From Nocardiopsis flavescens (GTDB lineage Bacteria > Actinomycetota > Actinomycetes > Streptosporangiales > Streptosporangiaceae), in contig NZ_FQZK01000016.1 of the NCBI RefSeq assembly GCF_900141985.1, forward strand, positions 61,500 to 125,499: a stretch of DNA of 64,000 nucleotides, read 5' to 3'. The notes below the pieces were generated by a model, which was not told the DNA's origin, did no database searches, and saw only the letters and a list, made by a program, of their open reading frames with translations. Position 1 is the stretch's first letter; each line of letters opens with the position of its first letter. The translations under genes were made by a program, and so were the position numbers. Positions 8,078 to 15,734 of this stretch are shown in pieces.

Positions 8078-9547
8078 TCAGAGCGCTGCCCCCCGCGCCC
8101 CCGTCGGCGCCAGCGGGGGCGCCGCCAGGCCGAACTCCCGGCGCAGCGCCGAGCGGGCGGCCAGGAACCCGCTCATGCCGTGCACACCCGGCCCCGGCGG
8201 CGTGGCGGCCGAGCACAGGTAGACGCCCGGCAGCGGCGTCCGGTACGGGTTCCACCGGGGGACCGGCCGCAGCAGGCTCTGCCGCAGCGAGATCATGCCG
8301 GTGCCGATGTCACCGCCCACGTAGTTGGGGTTGTAGCGGGCGTAGTCGGCCCCCGACATGCCGCGCTCTGCCACGACGGTGTCGCCGAACCCGGGCGCGT
8401 ACCGCTCGATCGCCGCCCTGACCACCGGCAGCGGGTCCTGGGCCGAGCCCGCGGGCAGGTGGGCGTACGCCCAGACCGGCCGCAGGCCCCCGACCGCGCG
8501 CGCGGGGTCCGCGACCGCCGGGTCGACCACGAGGACGAACGGCTCCTCCCCCCGCTCCCCGCGCGCGTTCGCCGTCTCCTGGCGGAAGATCCGCGCGGCG
8601 GTGCCCCCCAGGTGCACGGTCCCCGCCCGCCCGACGCCGGGCGCCGCCCAGGGGATCGGCTCCGACACCAGGAAGTCGGCCTTGCCCGCCGCGGGCCCGT
8701 ACCGGTAGCGGCGCAGCGCACGGAGGTAGCCCGCCGGCAGCCTCCCCGGCGCCAGCCGCGGCAGGGCGGTCGGCGCCGTGTCCAGCAGGACCAGCGGCAC
8801 TCCGCCGAGCAGGCGCAGGTCGGTGACCTCCTCCCCGGTGACCAGGGTCCCGCCGTGCGCCCGGATGTCGTCGGCCAGCGCCGCGACGATGCTCGGCCCG
8901 CCTCCCCGGGGCAGCGGCCACCCGGGTCCGTGGGCGAGCTGGGCCAGCAGCAGGCCGACGGCCGCCCCCGGCAGCGAGGGCAGCGGTCCCACCACGTGGG
9001 CGGCGGCACCGGCCAGCAGCGCCGGCGCCTCCTCCCCCCGGAAGAGCGAGTAGCCCGCCCGGCTCCCCATCAGGAGCGTGCGCACCGCGGTGGCCGGGGC
9101 CGCCCGCAGCCCCCCTGGCAGGCGCATGTCGGAGAGCAGCAGCTCCACCATGTCCTGCCCGCGGGACAGCAGCGGCTCCATCAGCGCGCGCCAGCGCGGC
9201 CCGTCCGGGCCCAGCCCGGCGCAGGTGGCGTCGAGGTCGTGCCACGCCAGGGCGGCCCGGTCCCCGCCCAGGGGGTGGGCGTAGCTCACCTCGGGCCGCA
9301 GCATGCGCACGCCCCGCTCGGCGAGGCCGAAGGCGCGGAAGAACGGCGAGGCGACCGCCATGGGGTGCACCGCGGAGCAGATGTCGTGGACCACGCCGGT
9401 GCCGAACAGGTCCTCCCCGCGCAGCCCGCCGCCGAGCCGCCCGGCGGCCTCGTACACCACGACGCGCAGCCCGGCGCGGGCCAGGGTGACCGCCGCGGCC
9501 AGGCCGTTGGGCCCGCTGCCGACCACGGCGGCGTCGAACTCGCTCAC
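8078..9547 (-). CDS. CrtI-like FAD-dependent oxidoreductase of the RiPP locus
   Basis: The 489-residue protein has an N-terminal dinucleotide-binding fold (VVGSGPNGLAAAV, Gly at residues 10, 12 and 15, with the acidic strand end VVVYEA). Its closing segment (GVYLCSAATPPGPGVHGMSG) is typical of the phytoene-desaturase/CrtI family of FAD oxidoreductases. It is the last gene of the minus-strand operon that begins with the three precursor peptides. The start is GTG 9547 with GGAGGG upstream. I infer a redox tailoring role on the peptide, such as dehydrogenation or double-bond reduction. Carotenoid synthesis is unlikely because no other crt gene is present. Confidence 0.85.
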   Translation of the reverse strand: MSEFDAAVVGSGPNGLAAAVTLARAGLRVVVYEAAGRLGGGLRGEDLFGTGVVHDICSAVHPMAVASPFFRAFGLAERGVRMLRPEVSYAHPLGGDRAALAWHDLDATCAGLGPDGPRWRALMEPLLSRGQDMVELLLSDMRLPGGLRAAPATAVRTLLMGSRAGYSLFRGEEAPALLAGAAAHVVGPLPSLPGAAVGLLLAQLAHGPGWPLPRGGGPSIVAALADDIRAHGGTLVTGEEVTDLRLLGGVPLVLLDTAPTALPRLAPGRLPAGYLRALRRYRYGPAAGKADFLVSEPIPWAAPGVGRAGTVHLGGTAARIFRQETANARGERGEEPFVLVVDPAVADPARAVGGLRPVWAYAHLPAGSAQDPLPVVRAAIERYAPGFGDTVVAERGMSGADYARYNPNYVGGDIGTGMISLRQSLLRPVPRWNPYRTPLPGVYLCSAATPPGPGVHGMSGFLAARSALRREFGLAAPPLAPTGARGAAL

Positions 9548-9571
9548 GTGCGGTCCCTCCGAACGGTCATG

Positions 9572-9664
9572 TCACTGCCACCCGTTGCCCCGCGGCAGGG
9601 GCGCGGGCGCGGGTGCGGAGGCGGTCGCTGCCCGGGGTGCGGTGCCTGCGGGGTGCGGGTTCAT
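9572..9664 (-). CDS. Possible 30-residue Pro/Ala-rich small protein
   Basis: An ATG at 9664 overlaps the exporter stop codon (ATGA) and has AGGAG about seven bases upstream. The frame reads MNPHPAGTAPRAAT..., is very rich in Pro and Ala, and ends ahead of the flavoenzyme start. It may be a real small protein, or only a translated bridge that couples the exporter and flavoenzyme genes. No family is recognised. Confidence 0.35.
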   Translation of the reverse strand: MNPHPAGTAPRAATASAPAPAPLPRGNGWQ

Positions 9665-11463
9665 ACCGAGACTCCTGAACTGTGGAAACCGGTGGGTTCT
9701 GGTGTACCCGGTGCCTCCCGGGAGGGATCGTGCACCAAGGCCGCGGTGGCCAGGCGGCGGTACAGGCCGTCCTCGCGGAGCAGGTCCTCGTGGCGGCCGA
9801 CGGCCCTGACCCTGCCCTCCTCCAGGACGACGATGCGGTCGGCCTCGGCAACGGTCGAGATGCGGTGGGCGATGGCGACCACGGCGCAGCGGCCCGCGAT
9901 GCGCCGCAGGCTGTCGCGCAGCGCCCCCTCGGCCTCCGCGTCCAGGTGGGCGGTGGCCTCGTCGAGCAGGACGATCTCGGGCCGGCGCACCAGCGCGCGG
10001 GCCACGGTCAGCCGCTGGCGCTGGCCGCCGGACAGTCCGTTGCCCTGGTCGCCGATGAGCGTGTCCAGCCCGTCGGGCAGGGACGCGACCACCTCGGACA
10101 GCCCGGCCAGCTCGACGGCCTCGCGGATGTCGTCGTCGGTGGCGTCCGGCGCCCCGTACGCGATGTTCTCCCGCAGCGTCCCCGCCATCGCCACGCTGTC
10201 CTGCTGTACGTAGCCGACCCGGCCGCGGATGTCGGGCGGGGCCATGCCGGCGATGTCGCGGCCGTGCAGCAGCACGCTCCCCCCGCTCGGCCGGTAGAAC
10301 CGCTCGATGAGCTGGAACACCGTCGTCTTGCCCGCGCCCGAGGGGCCCACCAGGGCGGTGAGGCCGCGGGCCGGGACGGTGAAGGAGACGCCGTCGAGCA
10401 CGGGGCGGTCCCCGTAGGCGAAGACGATGTCGCGCAGCTCCACGGCCGGGCGCTCGCCGTCGGCCGGTTCCCGCGGGGCCGCCGCCGCGGCCGGCCCGCC
10501 GCCCGCGTCCTCCTGCGGGAGCCAGCTCAGCTCGTCCACCCGGTCCAGGGCGGCCCGGCCCTGGAGGTAGGTGCCGATCGACATGAACACCACGACCAGC
10601 GGGGACACGAGGTAGAAGAGGTACATGGTGAACGCGGTGAAGGCGGCCGGGTCCACCGCCCCCGTGGTGACGCGCACCATGCCGATGCCGAGCACGGCCG
10701 CCAGCGACGCCTGGAGCCCGACGTTCAGGACCGGGGTGAACAGCGCGTTGAGCAGGTTCACCCGGTTGCCCGAGGTGCGGACCCGGTCCGCCAGGCCGGC
10801 CAGCCGCTCCTGCTCGGCGTCCTCGGCGCCCGCCCCCTTGACCGTGGGCAGGGCGGTGAGCACGCGCTGGAGGTCGGCGCCGAACGCCCCGGTGTCCTCC
10901 CGGTTGGCCAGGGCCGCGCGGCGCAGCGACCGCGCCAGCCCGACGGCGCTGAACGCCGCGACGCCCAGGCAGGCCACGGTGAAGAGCATCAGGCCCGGGT
11001 CGGTCCAGGCCATCATGGCCACGCACCCGAGCACGACCAGCCCGTTGAGGATGATCTGCGCGAGGCTCTGGGTCAGGGACACCTTCATCAGGGAGGTGTC
11101 CCCGACCAGGCGGGTGTGCACGTCGCCCATCCGCTGCCCGTCCAGGTGGGCCAGGTCGGCGCGCAGCACCCTGCCGGACAGCAGGACCCGCGCGTCGCGG
11201 ACGATGTTCTCCCCCGCCCGGCCGATGAGCACGCCCTGGAGGGAGGAGAGCGCGGCGTCCGCCAGGAACAGGGACACCAGCAGGACGATGAGGCCCGTGA
11301 GCGGACGGCCCAGCCCGGCCGCCTGGATCAGCCCGGCCAGGAGCGCGGGCTGGGCCAGCGTGGTGACCACGCCCGCGGCGCCCACGGCGATCCCCGCCCC
11401 GAGCAGGCGCCGCTGCCCCCGGGCCAGCCCGGCGGTGATCCCCCCACCGCGCGGCGCCGTCAC
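9661..11463 (-). CDS. ABC exporter (fused permease-ATPase) of the RiPP locus
   Basis: The 600-residue half-transporter has six transmembrane segments in residues 1-310. A nucleotide-binding domain follows, with Walker A at 373-380 (GPSGAGKT), the signature LSGGQRQ at 477-483 and Walker B IVLLDEAT at 497-504. There is no N-terminal C39 peptidase domain, so leader removal must be done by another enzyme. The start is GTG 11463, overlapping the methyltransferase stop by GTGA. By position it should export the mature peptide or give immunity, like the dedicated ABC exporters of linaridin clusters. Confidence 0.9.
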   Translation of the reverse strand: MTAPRGGGITAGLARGQRRLLGAGIAVGAAGVVTTLAQPALLAGLIQAAGLGRPLTGLIVLLVSLFLADAALSSLQGVLIGRAGENIVRDARVLLSGRVLRADLAHLDGQRMGDVHTRLVGDTSLMKVSLTQSLAQIILNGLVVLGCVAMMAWTDPGLMLFTVACLGVAAFSAVGLARSLRRAALANREDTGAFGADLQRVLTALPTVKGAGAEDAEQERLAGLADRVRTSGNRVNLLNALFTPVLNVGLQASLAAVLGIGMVRVTTGAVDPAAFTAFTMYLFYLVSPLVVVFMSIGTYLQGRAALDRVDELSWLPQEDAGGGPAAAAAPREPADGERPAVELRDIVFAYGDRPVLDGVSFTVPARGLTALVGPSGAGKTTVFQLIERFYRPSGGSVLLHGRDIAGMAPPDIRGRVGYVQQDSVAMAGTLRENIAYGAPDATDDDIREAVELAGLSEVVASLPDGLDTLIGDQGNGLSGGQRQRLTVARALVRRPEIVLLDEATAHLDAEAEGALRDSLRRIAGRCAVVAIAHRISTVAEADRIVVLEEGRVRAVGRHEDLLREDGLYRRLATAALVHDPSREAPGTPEPTGFHSSGVSV

Positions 11464-12272
11464 CGGGCGCCCCCGCCGTCGGCGGCCGTGTAGCGGGAGA
11501 TGTGGACCGGGCTGTGCGTCTCGTCGAAGGCGCCGCCCGACCAGTCGCCCCACCGCGAGACCGGGACCAGCCCGGCCTCCTCCGCGTAGCGGTCGACCTC
11601 CTCCGGGGTGGTGAGCCGGGTGATCTCCGTGCCCAGGGACACGCTCCCGTTCTCGTGCCACAGGTGAGTGGTGTGCCAGATGCCCCGCTCCGGCATGAGC
11701 GTGGAGTAGGTCTGTAGGCCGGTGCCGGGCTCGGGGTAGGGGACGAAGAACGAGGTCCGCTGGAGCCCCTCGTGCAGGGAGGCGACGAGCCCCGGGTTGT
11801 GCGTCTCCACGACCAGCGTGCCGCCGGGGGCGAGCCTGCCCGCCGCGCGCCGCACGGCCGCGCGCTGGTCCTCGGGGGTCAGGAGCTGGGAGAGGGTGCC
11901 GCAGACGCAGTAGACGAGCCCGTACTCGGTGCCGTCGTCGAAGACGCGGATGTCGGCGTGGGCCGGCCGGACCGGGGCCGCGGAGGCGGCGGATGCCTCC
12001 CGGAGCCGGTCGAGCATCTCGGGGGAGGAGTCCACGCCGGTCACCTCGCCGACGAGGGCGGACAGCGGGACCGCGATCCGGCCGGTGCCCACGCCCAGCT
12101 CCAGCGTGGCGCCGCCGGGGTGCAGGTCCGCGAGCGCCGCGGCGGTGACCCGGTCGGAGCCGTCCTGGGGGAAGAGGCGGTCGTAGAAGTGGGCGAAGGC
12201 CCGTCCGTAGCCGGAGTCCGCCACGGGGGAGCGCCCCGCGGCGCCGGCCGCCTGCTCGGTGTCGGTGGTCAT
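11460..12272 (-). CDS. SAM-dependent methyltransferase of the RiPP locus (putative peptide N-methyltransferase)
   Basis: The 270-residue class I methyltransferase has motif I LELGVGTGR at residues 57-65 and the acidic ribose-binding position in GEVTGVDSSPEM. Start and stop codons overlap those of the neighbours by 4 bp on both sides. In cypemycin-type linaridins a methyltransferase (CypM) puts two methyl groups on the N-terminal alanine. The predicted cores here all start with Ala-Thr-Pro, so the same reaction is the natural prediction. No sequence feature proves the substrate. Confidence 0.85.
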   Translation of the reverse strand: MTTDTEQAAGAAGRSPVADSGYGRAFAHFYDRLFPQDGSDRVTAAALADLHPGGATLELGVGTGRIAVPLSALVGEVTGVDSSPEMLDRLREASAASAAPVRPAHADIRVFDDGTEYGLVYCVCGTLSQLLTPEDQRAAVRRAAGRLAPGGTLVVETHNPGLVASLHEGLQRTSFFVPYPEPGTGLQTYSTLMPERGIWHTTHLWHENGSVSLGTEITRLTTPEEVDRYAEEAGLVPVSRWGDWSGGAFDETHSPVHISRYTAADGGGAR

Positions 12273-12859
12273 GCGGGCACTCCTTCCACCCCGGGCGCCG
12301 GGGTGCGGGACAGGGGCGTGTAGGGGGAGACGAAGAGGACCTCGGGCTCCTCGGAGGTGTCGTATCCGGCGTTGCGGGTCAGGGAGAACTGGAAGCCCTT
12401 GGCGGGTGCGCCCCCGGAGGCGGCGATCACGTCGCCCAGGTGGGAGCACAGGAGGCGGTAGGAGGGCAGGGTCCCGGCCGGGCCGAACCCCTTGTCGAGG
12501 TGGCGCAGCACCTCGGTCCCGAGGTCGAAGATCGCCTTCTCCGCGCGCCGCTCGGGGTACCAGGCGATCTGCCGCAGGCGGCGCCCGGCGATGACCTCCA
12601 GCGGGATCCACTCCGACGTCTCCTCGGCCTCGGAGAGCGTCCGGTAGTAGAACTGGAAGTCGTGCTGGGCCGGGGTGGGGGCGAAGAAGCACCAGTTGGG
12701 GAAGAGCGTGGACAGCGGGTCCATCCGCCGCACGCGGTTGAACGACGGGTGCGGGTGCTGGGAGCACATGGTGCCCACCAGCAGGGCGGCCGCCGCCAGG
12801 AGGACGACGCCGTCCGCGCCTCCCGGCAGGGGGCGGCGCGCCGTGGTGCGCGGGGTCAT
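12269..12859 (-). CDS. Small membrane-anchored protein, LinL-like partner of the HTTM/hydrolase protein
   Basis: The 196-residue protein has one transmembrane helix near the N-terminus (VVLLAAAALLVGTMC). A soluble part follows with the segment LFPNWCFFAPTPAQHDFQFYYRTL, a motif I associate with small partners of HTTM-domain proteins. The ATG at 12859 overlaps the upstream stop (ATGA), so translation is coupled. In linaridin clusters two membrane proteins of unusual type (LinH and LinL) are required for Thr dehydration. This pair fits that description in order, size and topology. The assignment is by context and recollection, not by alignment. Confidence 0.65.
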   Translation of the reverse strand: MTPRTTARRPLPGGADGVVLLAAAALLVGTMCSQHPHPSFNRVRRMDPLSTLFPNWCFFAPTPAQHDFQFYYRTLSEAEETSEWIPLEVIAGRRLRQIAWYPERRAEKAIFDLGTEVLRHLDKGFGPAGTLPSYRLLCSHLGDVIAASGGAPAKGFQFSLTRNAGYDTSEEPEVLFVSPYTPLSRTPAPGVEGVPA

Positions 12860-14748
12860 CGCTCCTCCGTCCCGACCGCGGCGGGCGCGGTGCTCTCGTC
12901 CAGGAAGTCCAGCAGGAGTCCCACCGCCCGGGCGGCGTGGTAGGGGTCGGTCAGCAGGTCGTCGTGGTCGCTGCCGGGGATGACGGCGCAGCGGACGGTC
13001 CGGTCGGCGGAGTGCGCGGCGGCGAGTTCGCGGTGCAGCTCCAGGTGGTCGGGGTCGCGGTCCACGGTGTGCTGGGCGGACAGCACCAGCGCGTGCGCGT
13101 CCAGGGGCTCCAGCGGGCCGGCGAAGTCGCCGAAGTCCCGCTCCACCGCGTCCCACTCCCGGACCGCGGCCCTCCACACGCGGGCGTCGACCGTCTCGGT
13201 CAGGGCGCGGGCCCGGACCTGGTCGGGCAGGCTGCGCACCCAGGAGGGGGTGCTCATGAGCGTGCCCATCCCCAGCCGCAGGCTGACCGCCACCGTGCGC
13301 AGCGCCCCGCCGACCCGGGCGGCGCTCTCCGCCTGCTGGTCCGACCGGTGCAGCTGGTCGGGGTGCGAGCTGTCGAGGTAGACGACGCCGTGCACGCGGT
13401 CGCCGAGGGCGGCGGCGGCCCGGCGCGAGATCTCGCCGCCCAGCGAGTGCCCGGCCAGGACCACCCGGCGCCCCTCGGGCACCGCCCCGGCGACGAGGTC
13501 CACCAGGTCGTCGACGGACTCGTCGAGGCTGTACGGGCCGGTCGCCCCCCGCCGGCTGGGGCCGTAGCCGGCCCGGCTGGGGACGAGCCACTGGAGGCCG
13601 CGCCCGTTGAGGGCCCGGGTGTACCAGCTGAAGTGCAGGGGGATCGCGCCGAGGCCGTGCACGAAGACCACGACCGGGTCGGTCCGGTCGGCCGAGGCCG
13701 TCCCGTGGTAGGCGAGGGTGTTGCCGTGCCTGGTGGTGACCCGGCCGCCCGGCTCCGGGTGCTCCAGCACGGTGGCCCGCCGGTGGGCGGCCACCGCGGC
13801 GGAGGCGGCGGCGGTCCCCAGCGCCAGCAGGCCCGCCACCGCGGGGAGGCGGTCGTCGCGGTCGGCCGTGGCGGGCAGGCCGCGCGGGGCGCTGGTGTAC
13901 ATGACCATCGGGTACATGGCGGTGAAGGCGGGCAGGAACCGGCCCAGGCCCATGACGACCCCGTTGGCCACGTGGAAGAGGAAGACGGAGCCGAGCACCG
14001 GGCGGACCAGCGCGCCCCCCTTGGCGTAGAGCACCGGGAAGCCGCACTCCAGGGCCAGCACGCCGTGCGCCAGCAGGCGCGAGGCCCGCGGGAACCGGCG
14101 GGTGAGCTTCCAGACGCCCTCGTGGCCGTAGGTGCGGGTGCGCATCACCCCGGACAGGGCGTCGCCGGTCCGCCAGTCGCGCCCGAGGAGCTTGACCCAG
14201 CCGGAGAACAGGTACGAGAGCGTGCACTGCGCGGCCACGTACCACATCAGCGCGTCCTTGACCGCGGGCGAGGATGAGATCCGGGCCAGGCCGGTCGCGG
14301 TCTGCACCACGATCGCCGCCTGGTCCGACCCGTCGGTGCCGTAGCGCAGCGAGGGGTAGAGCAGGGTTCCGCTCACCCCGAGGAAGAGGGTGCCCGCCCC
14401 GCGCCAGCGTCCGCGGCCGGGCAGCAGCAGCGCCGTGCCGACCGCCACGCGGGCCGCGTGCAGGGCGGTGGTGGTGCGCTTGTCGGAGGCGAGGTCCAGC
14501 ACGGCCCGCAGGGCGGGGCCGTAGCCGGCGTACCCGTCGCGGGAGATGGCCCATTCGTTCAGCCGGGAGGGGCCGTGGCGGTGCTGGTCGACCAGGTACT
14601 CCGCGCTGGAGGCCAGGGAGGTGAGGGCGGAGATCCGCTCCGAGGCCCCCAGGGCCTGGTCGCGGGTGAGGGGGACGGGGCCCAGGAGCGCGGACAGGGC
14701 GCGGCCCGCGAGCCTGCGGACTCGCCGGGTTCTGCCGGAGGCGGGCAT
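12856..14748 (-). CDS. HTTM-like membrane domain fused to alpha/beta-hydrolase, LinH-like dehydration protein
   Basis: The 630-residue protein has a membrane region (about residues 90-320) resembling HTTM domains, with the segment YVAAQCTLSYLFSGWVKLLG at 170-189 and several further helices. An alpha/beta-hydrolase domain occupies about 340-620, with oxyanion-loop HG at 364-365, nucleophile Ser435 in GHSLGGE, and probable catalytic His595 in GSDHDDL. It is the first gene after the precursors. The linaridin protein CypH/LinH is described as a hydrolase-fold protein that works with LinL to dehydrate Thr residues. I infer the same role here. An ordinary membrane lipase is the main alternative but would not explain the locus. 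Confidence 0.75.
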   Translation of the reverse strand: MPASGRTRRVRRLAGRALSALLGPVPLTRDQALGASERISALTSLASSAEYLVDQHRHGPSRLNEWAISRDGYAGYGPALRAVLDLASDKRTTTALHAARVAVGTALLLPGRGRWRGAGTLFLGVSGTLLYPSLRYGTDGSDQAAIVVQTATGLARISSSPAVKDALMWYVAAQCTLSYLFSGWVKLLGRDWRTGDALSGVMRTRTYGHEGVWKLTRRFPRASRLLAHGVLALECGFPVLYAKGGALVRPVLGSVFLFHVANGVVMGLGRFLPAFTAMYPMVMYTSAPRGLPATADRDDRLPAVAGLLALGTAAASAAVAAHRRATVLEHPEPGGRVTTRHGNTLAYHGTASADRTDPVVVFVHGLGAIPLHFSWYTRALNGRGLQWLVPSRAGYGPSRRGATGPYSLDESVDDLVDLVAGAVPEGRRVVLAGHSLGGEISRRAAAALGDRVHGVVYLDSSHPDQLHRSDQQAESAARVGGALRTVAVSLRLGMGTLMSTPSWVRSLPDQVRARALTETVDARVWRAAVREWDAVERDFGDFAGPLEPLDAHALVLSAQHTVDRDPDHLELHRELAAAHSADRTVRCAVIPGSDHDDLLTDPYHAARAVGLLLDFLDESTAPAAVGTEER

Positions 14749-14788
14749 GGGGGACCTTCCTGTGGGGGGAGGAGGGAGGGGGAGGGGC

Positions 14789-14828
14789 GGCCGCGGTCCG
14801 GGGCGTCCGGACGCCCCGGACCGCGGCC
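14789..14828. terminator. 40-bp perfect palindrome between precursor and modification genes
   Basis: The two arms (left arm GGCCGCGGTCCGGGGCGTCC) are perfect reverse complements with no spacer, so the RNA can fold into a stem of about 18 pairs. It lies 8 bases after the third precursor stop and 40 bases before the LinH-like start. Such an element would stop part of the transcription or protect the precursor mRNA end, giving more precursor than enzyme. Confidence 0.7.
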
Positions 14829-14835
14829 CCGACCG

Positions 14836-15036
14836 CTAGGCGTGGGGCAGGGTCGGGTGGGTGCTGTTGAGCCCGGCGTTGAACGCGTAGATCAGGGCGT
14901 AGCCGATGGCGACTCCCGCGGCCACGCCGGGGGTCGCCGTGACGGGGGCCTGCCCGGACACGGACCGGCCGTGCGGGTCGCGGATGTCGATGTCGGCCAT
15001 CGAACCCGGGCGCGACAGGAAGGAAACGTCGTTCAC
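14836..15036 (-). CDS. RiPP precursor peptide C (linaridin-like)
   Basis: The 66-residue peptide starts at GTG 15036 behind AGGAGG. The predicted leader is 33 residues and ends ...GQAPVT. The predicted core starts ATPGVAAGV, is rich in Gly, Ala and hydrophobic residues, and ends GLNSTHPTLPHA. The PVTATP junction fits the PxxxTP motif of linaridin precursors, where the core begins with Ala. There is no Cys or Trp in the core. It is separated from precursor B by only 16 bp. Confidence 0.85.
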   Translation of the reverse strand: MNDVSFLSRPGSMADIDIRDPHGRSVSGQAPVTATPGVAAGVAIGYALIYAFNAGLNSTHPTLPHA

Positions 15037-15052
15037 TGCGCCTCCTGCGTTT

Positions 15053-15244
15053 CTAGGCGTGGGGGAGGGTGGGGTGGGTGCTGTTGGCGAGGGCGTAGCC
15101 CAGGGCCACGCCGGCCGCCAGGCCCGCGGTGACGGCGAGCGGGGTCGCCGTGACGGGGGCCGAGCCGAGGCGGACGCTGCCGCCGTCGGTCTCGGTCAGG
15201 GCGCCGGAGCCGACGAGGGAGGCGGGGGGAGTCAGGGGGTTCAC
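15053..15244 (-). CDS. RiPP precursor peptide B (linaridin-like)
   Basis: The 63-residue peptide starts at GTG 15244 behind CAGGAGA. The leader is predicted as 32 residues ending GSAPVT. The core starts ATPLAVTAGL and ends ANSTHPTLPHA, 31 residues without Cys. Core Thr residues, the likely dehydration sites, are at core positions 2, 7, 24 and 27. The leader has little similarity to those of A and C apart from its last residues, whereas the core ends are identical. Confidence 0.87.
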   Translation of the reverse strand: MNPLTPPASLVGSGALTETDGGSVRLGSAPVTATPLAVTAGLAAGVALGYALANSTHPTLPHA

Positions 15245-15260
15245 TGCGTCTCCTGTGTTT

Positions 15261-15467
15261 CTAGGCGTGGGGGAGGGTGGGGTGGGTGCCGCCGCCCAGG
15301 GCGTTGGCGAGGGCGCCGGCGGCGTAGGCGACGACGATCGCCCCGGCCGCCCCCACCACGACGGGGGTCGCCGTGACGGGGAGGCCGGACTCGAACACCT
15401 GCCCTTCGGCGTCCTCTTCCAGGGCACCGGGGACGATGTCCCAGTGCGGTCGGACCTGTGTCCGCAT
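15261..15467 (-). CDS. RiPP precursor peptide A (linaridin-like), first gene of the operon
   Basis: The 68-residue peptide starts at ATG 15467 behind GAGGAG. The leader is predicted as 32 residues (MRTQVRPHWDIVPG..., acidic in the middle, ending GLPVT). The 36-residue core starts ATPVVVGAAGA and ends LGGGTHPTLPHA. The middle of the core is strongly hydrophobic and Ala/Gly-rich, with one Tyr and no Cys. It is the promoter-proximal gene of the locus. Confidence 0.87.
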   Translation of the reverse strand: MRTQVRPHWDIVPGALEEDAEGQVFESGLPVTATPVVVGAAGAIVVAYAAGALANALGGGTHPTLPHA

Positions 15468-15480
15468 GCTCGCTCCTCAC

Positions 15481-15498
15481 GACCGCGCTGCCGCGGTC
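15481..15498 (-). promoter_or_regulatory. Hairpin just upstream of the precursor A ribosome binding site
   Basis: A 7-bp inverted repeat GACCGCG-CTGC-CGCGGTC ends a few bases before the GAGGAG of precursor A. In the mRNA leader it would form a stable stem next to the ribosome binding site and could affect RNA stability or translation. The rest of 15499-15734 shows no gene that I can support and no clear promoter. Confidence 0.4.
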
Positions 15499-15734
15499 CG
15501 ATGTGGTTCCGGGACGGGCCCGGACGGGGGAGGCCCTCACGGAGGGGATCCGCGGGGGCCGTTCCCACGATCGCAACGCACGGTGCCGAAGTGAAGGCGG
15601 ATCGTCGGCACGAGGCTGCCGCGCGCGGTGCAGCATGATGCAAGGGGGGAGCGCGGTCCCGCGCGGGCCCCGGTGCTCCGCAGGTCCGGCGGGCGGCGGG
15701 AATCGGTGGTGCGCCGGGGGCGTTGTCCACCCAC

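Noticed and set aside
8078..9547. Carotenoid phytoene desaturase
   Set aside because: There is no crtB, crtE or cyclase gene nearby, and the gene is in the peptide operon.
14836..15467. Class IIb bacteriocin or lanthipeptide precursors
   Set aside because: The Gly/Ala-rich cores resemble two-peptide bacteriocins. However, there is no double-Gly leader, C39 peptidase or LanB/LanM-type enzyme, no core Cys, and the linaridin junction motif and partner genes are present.
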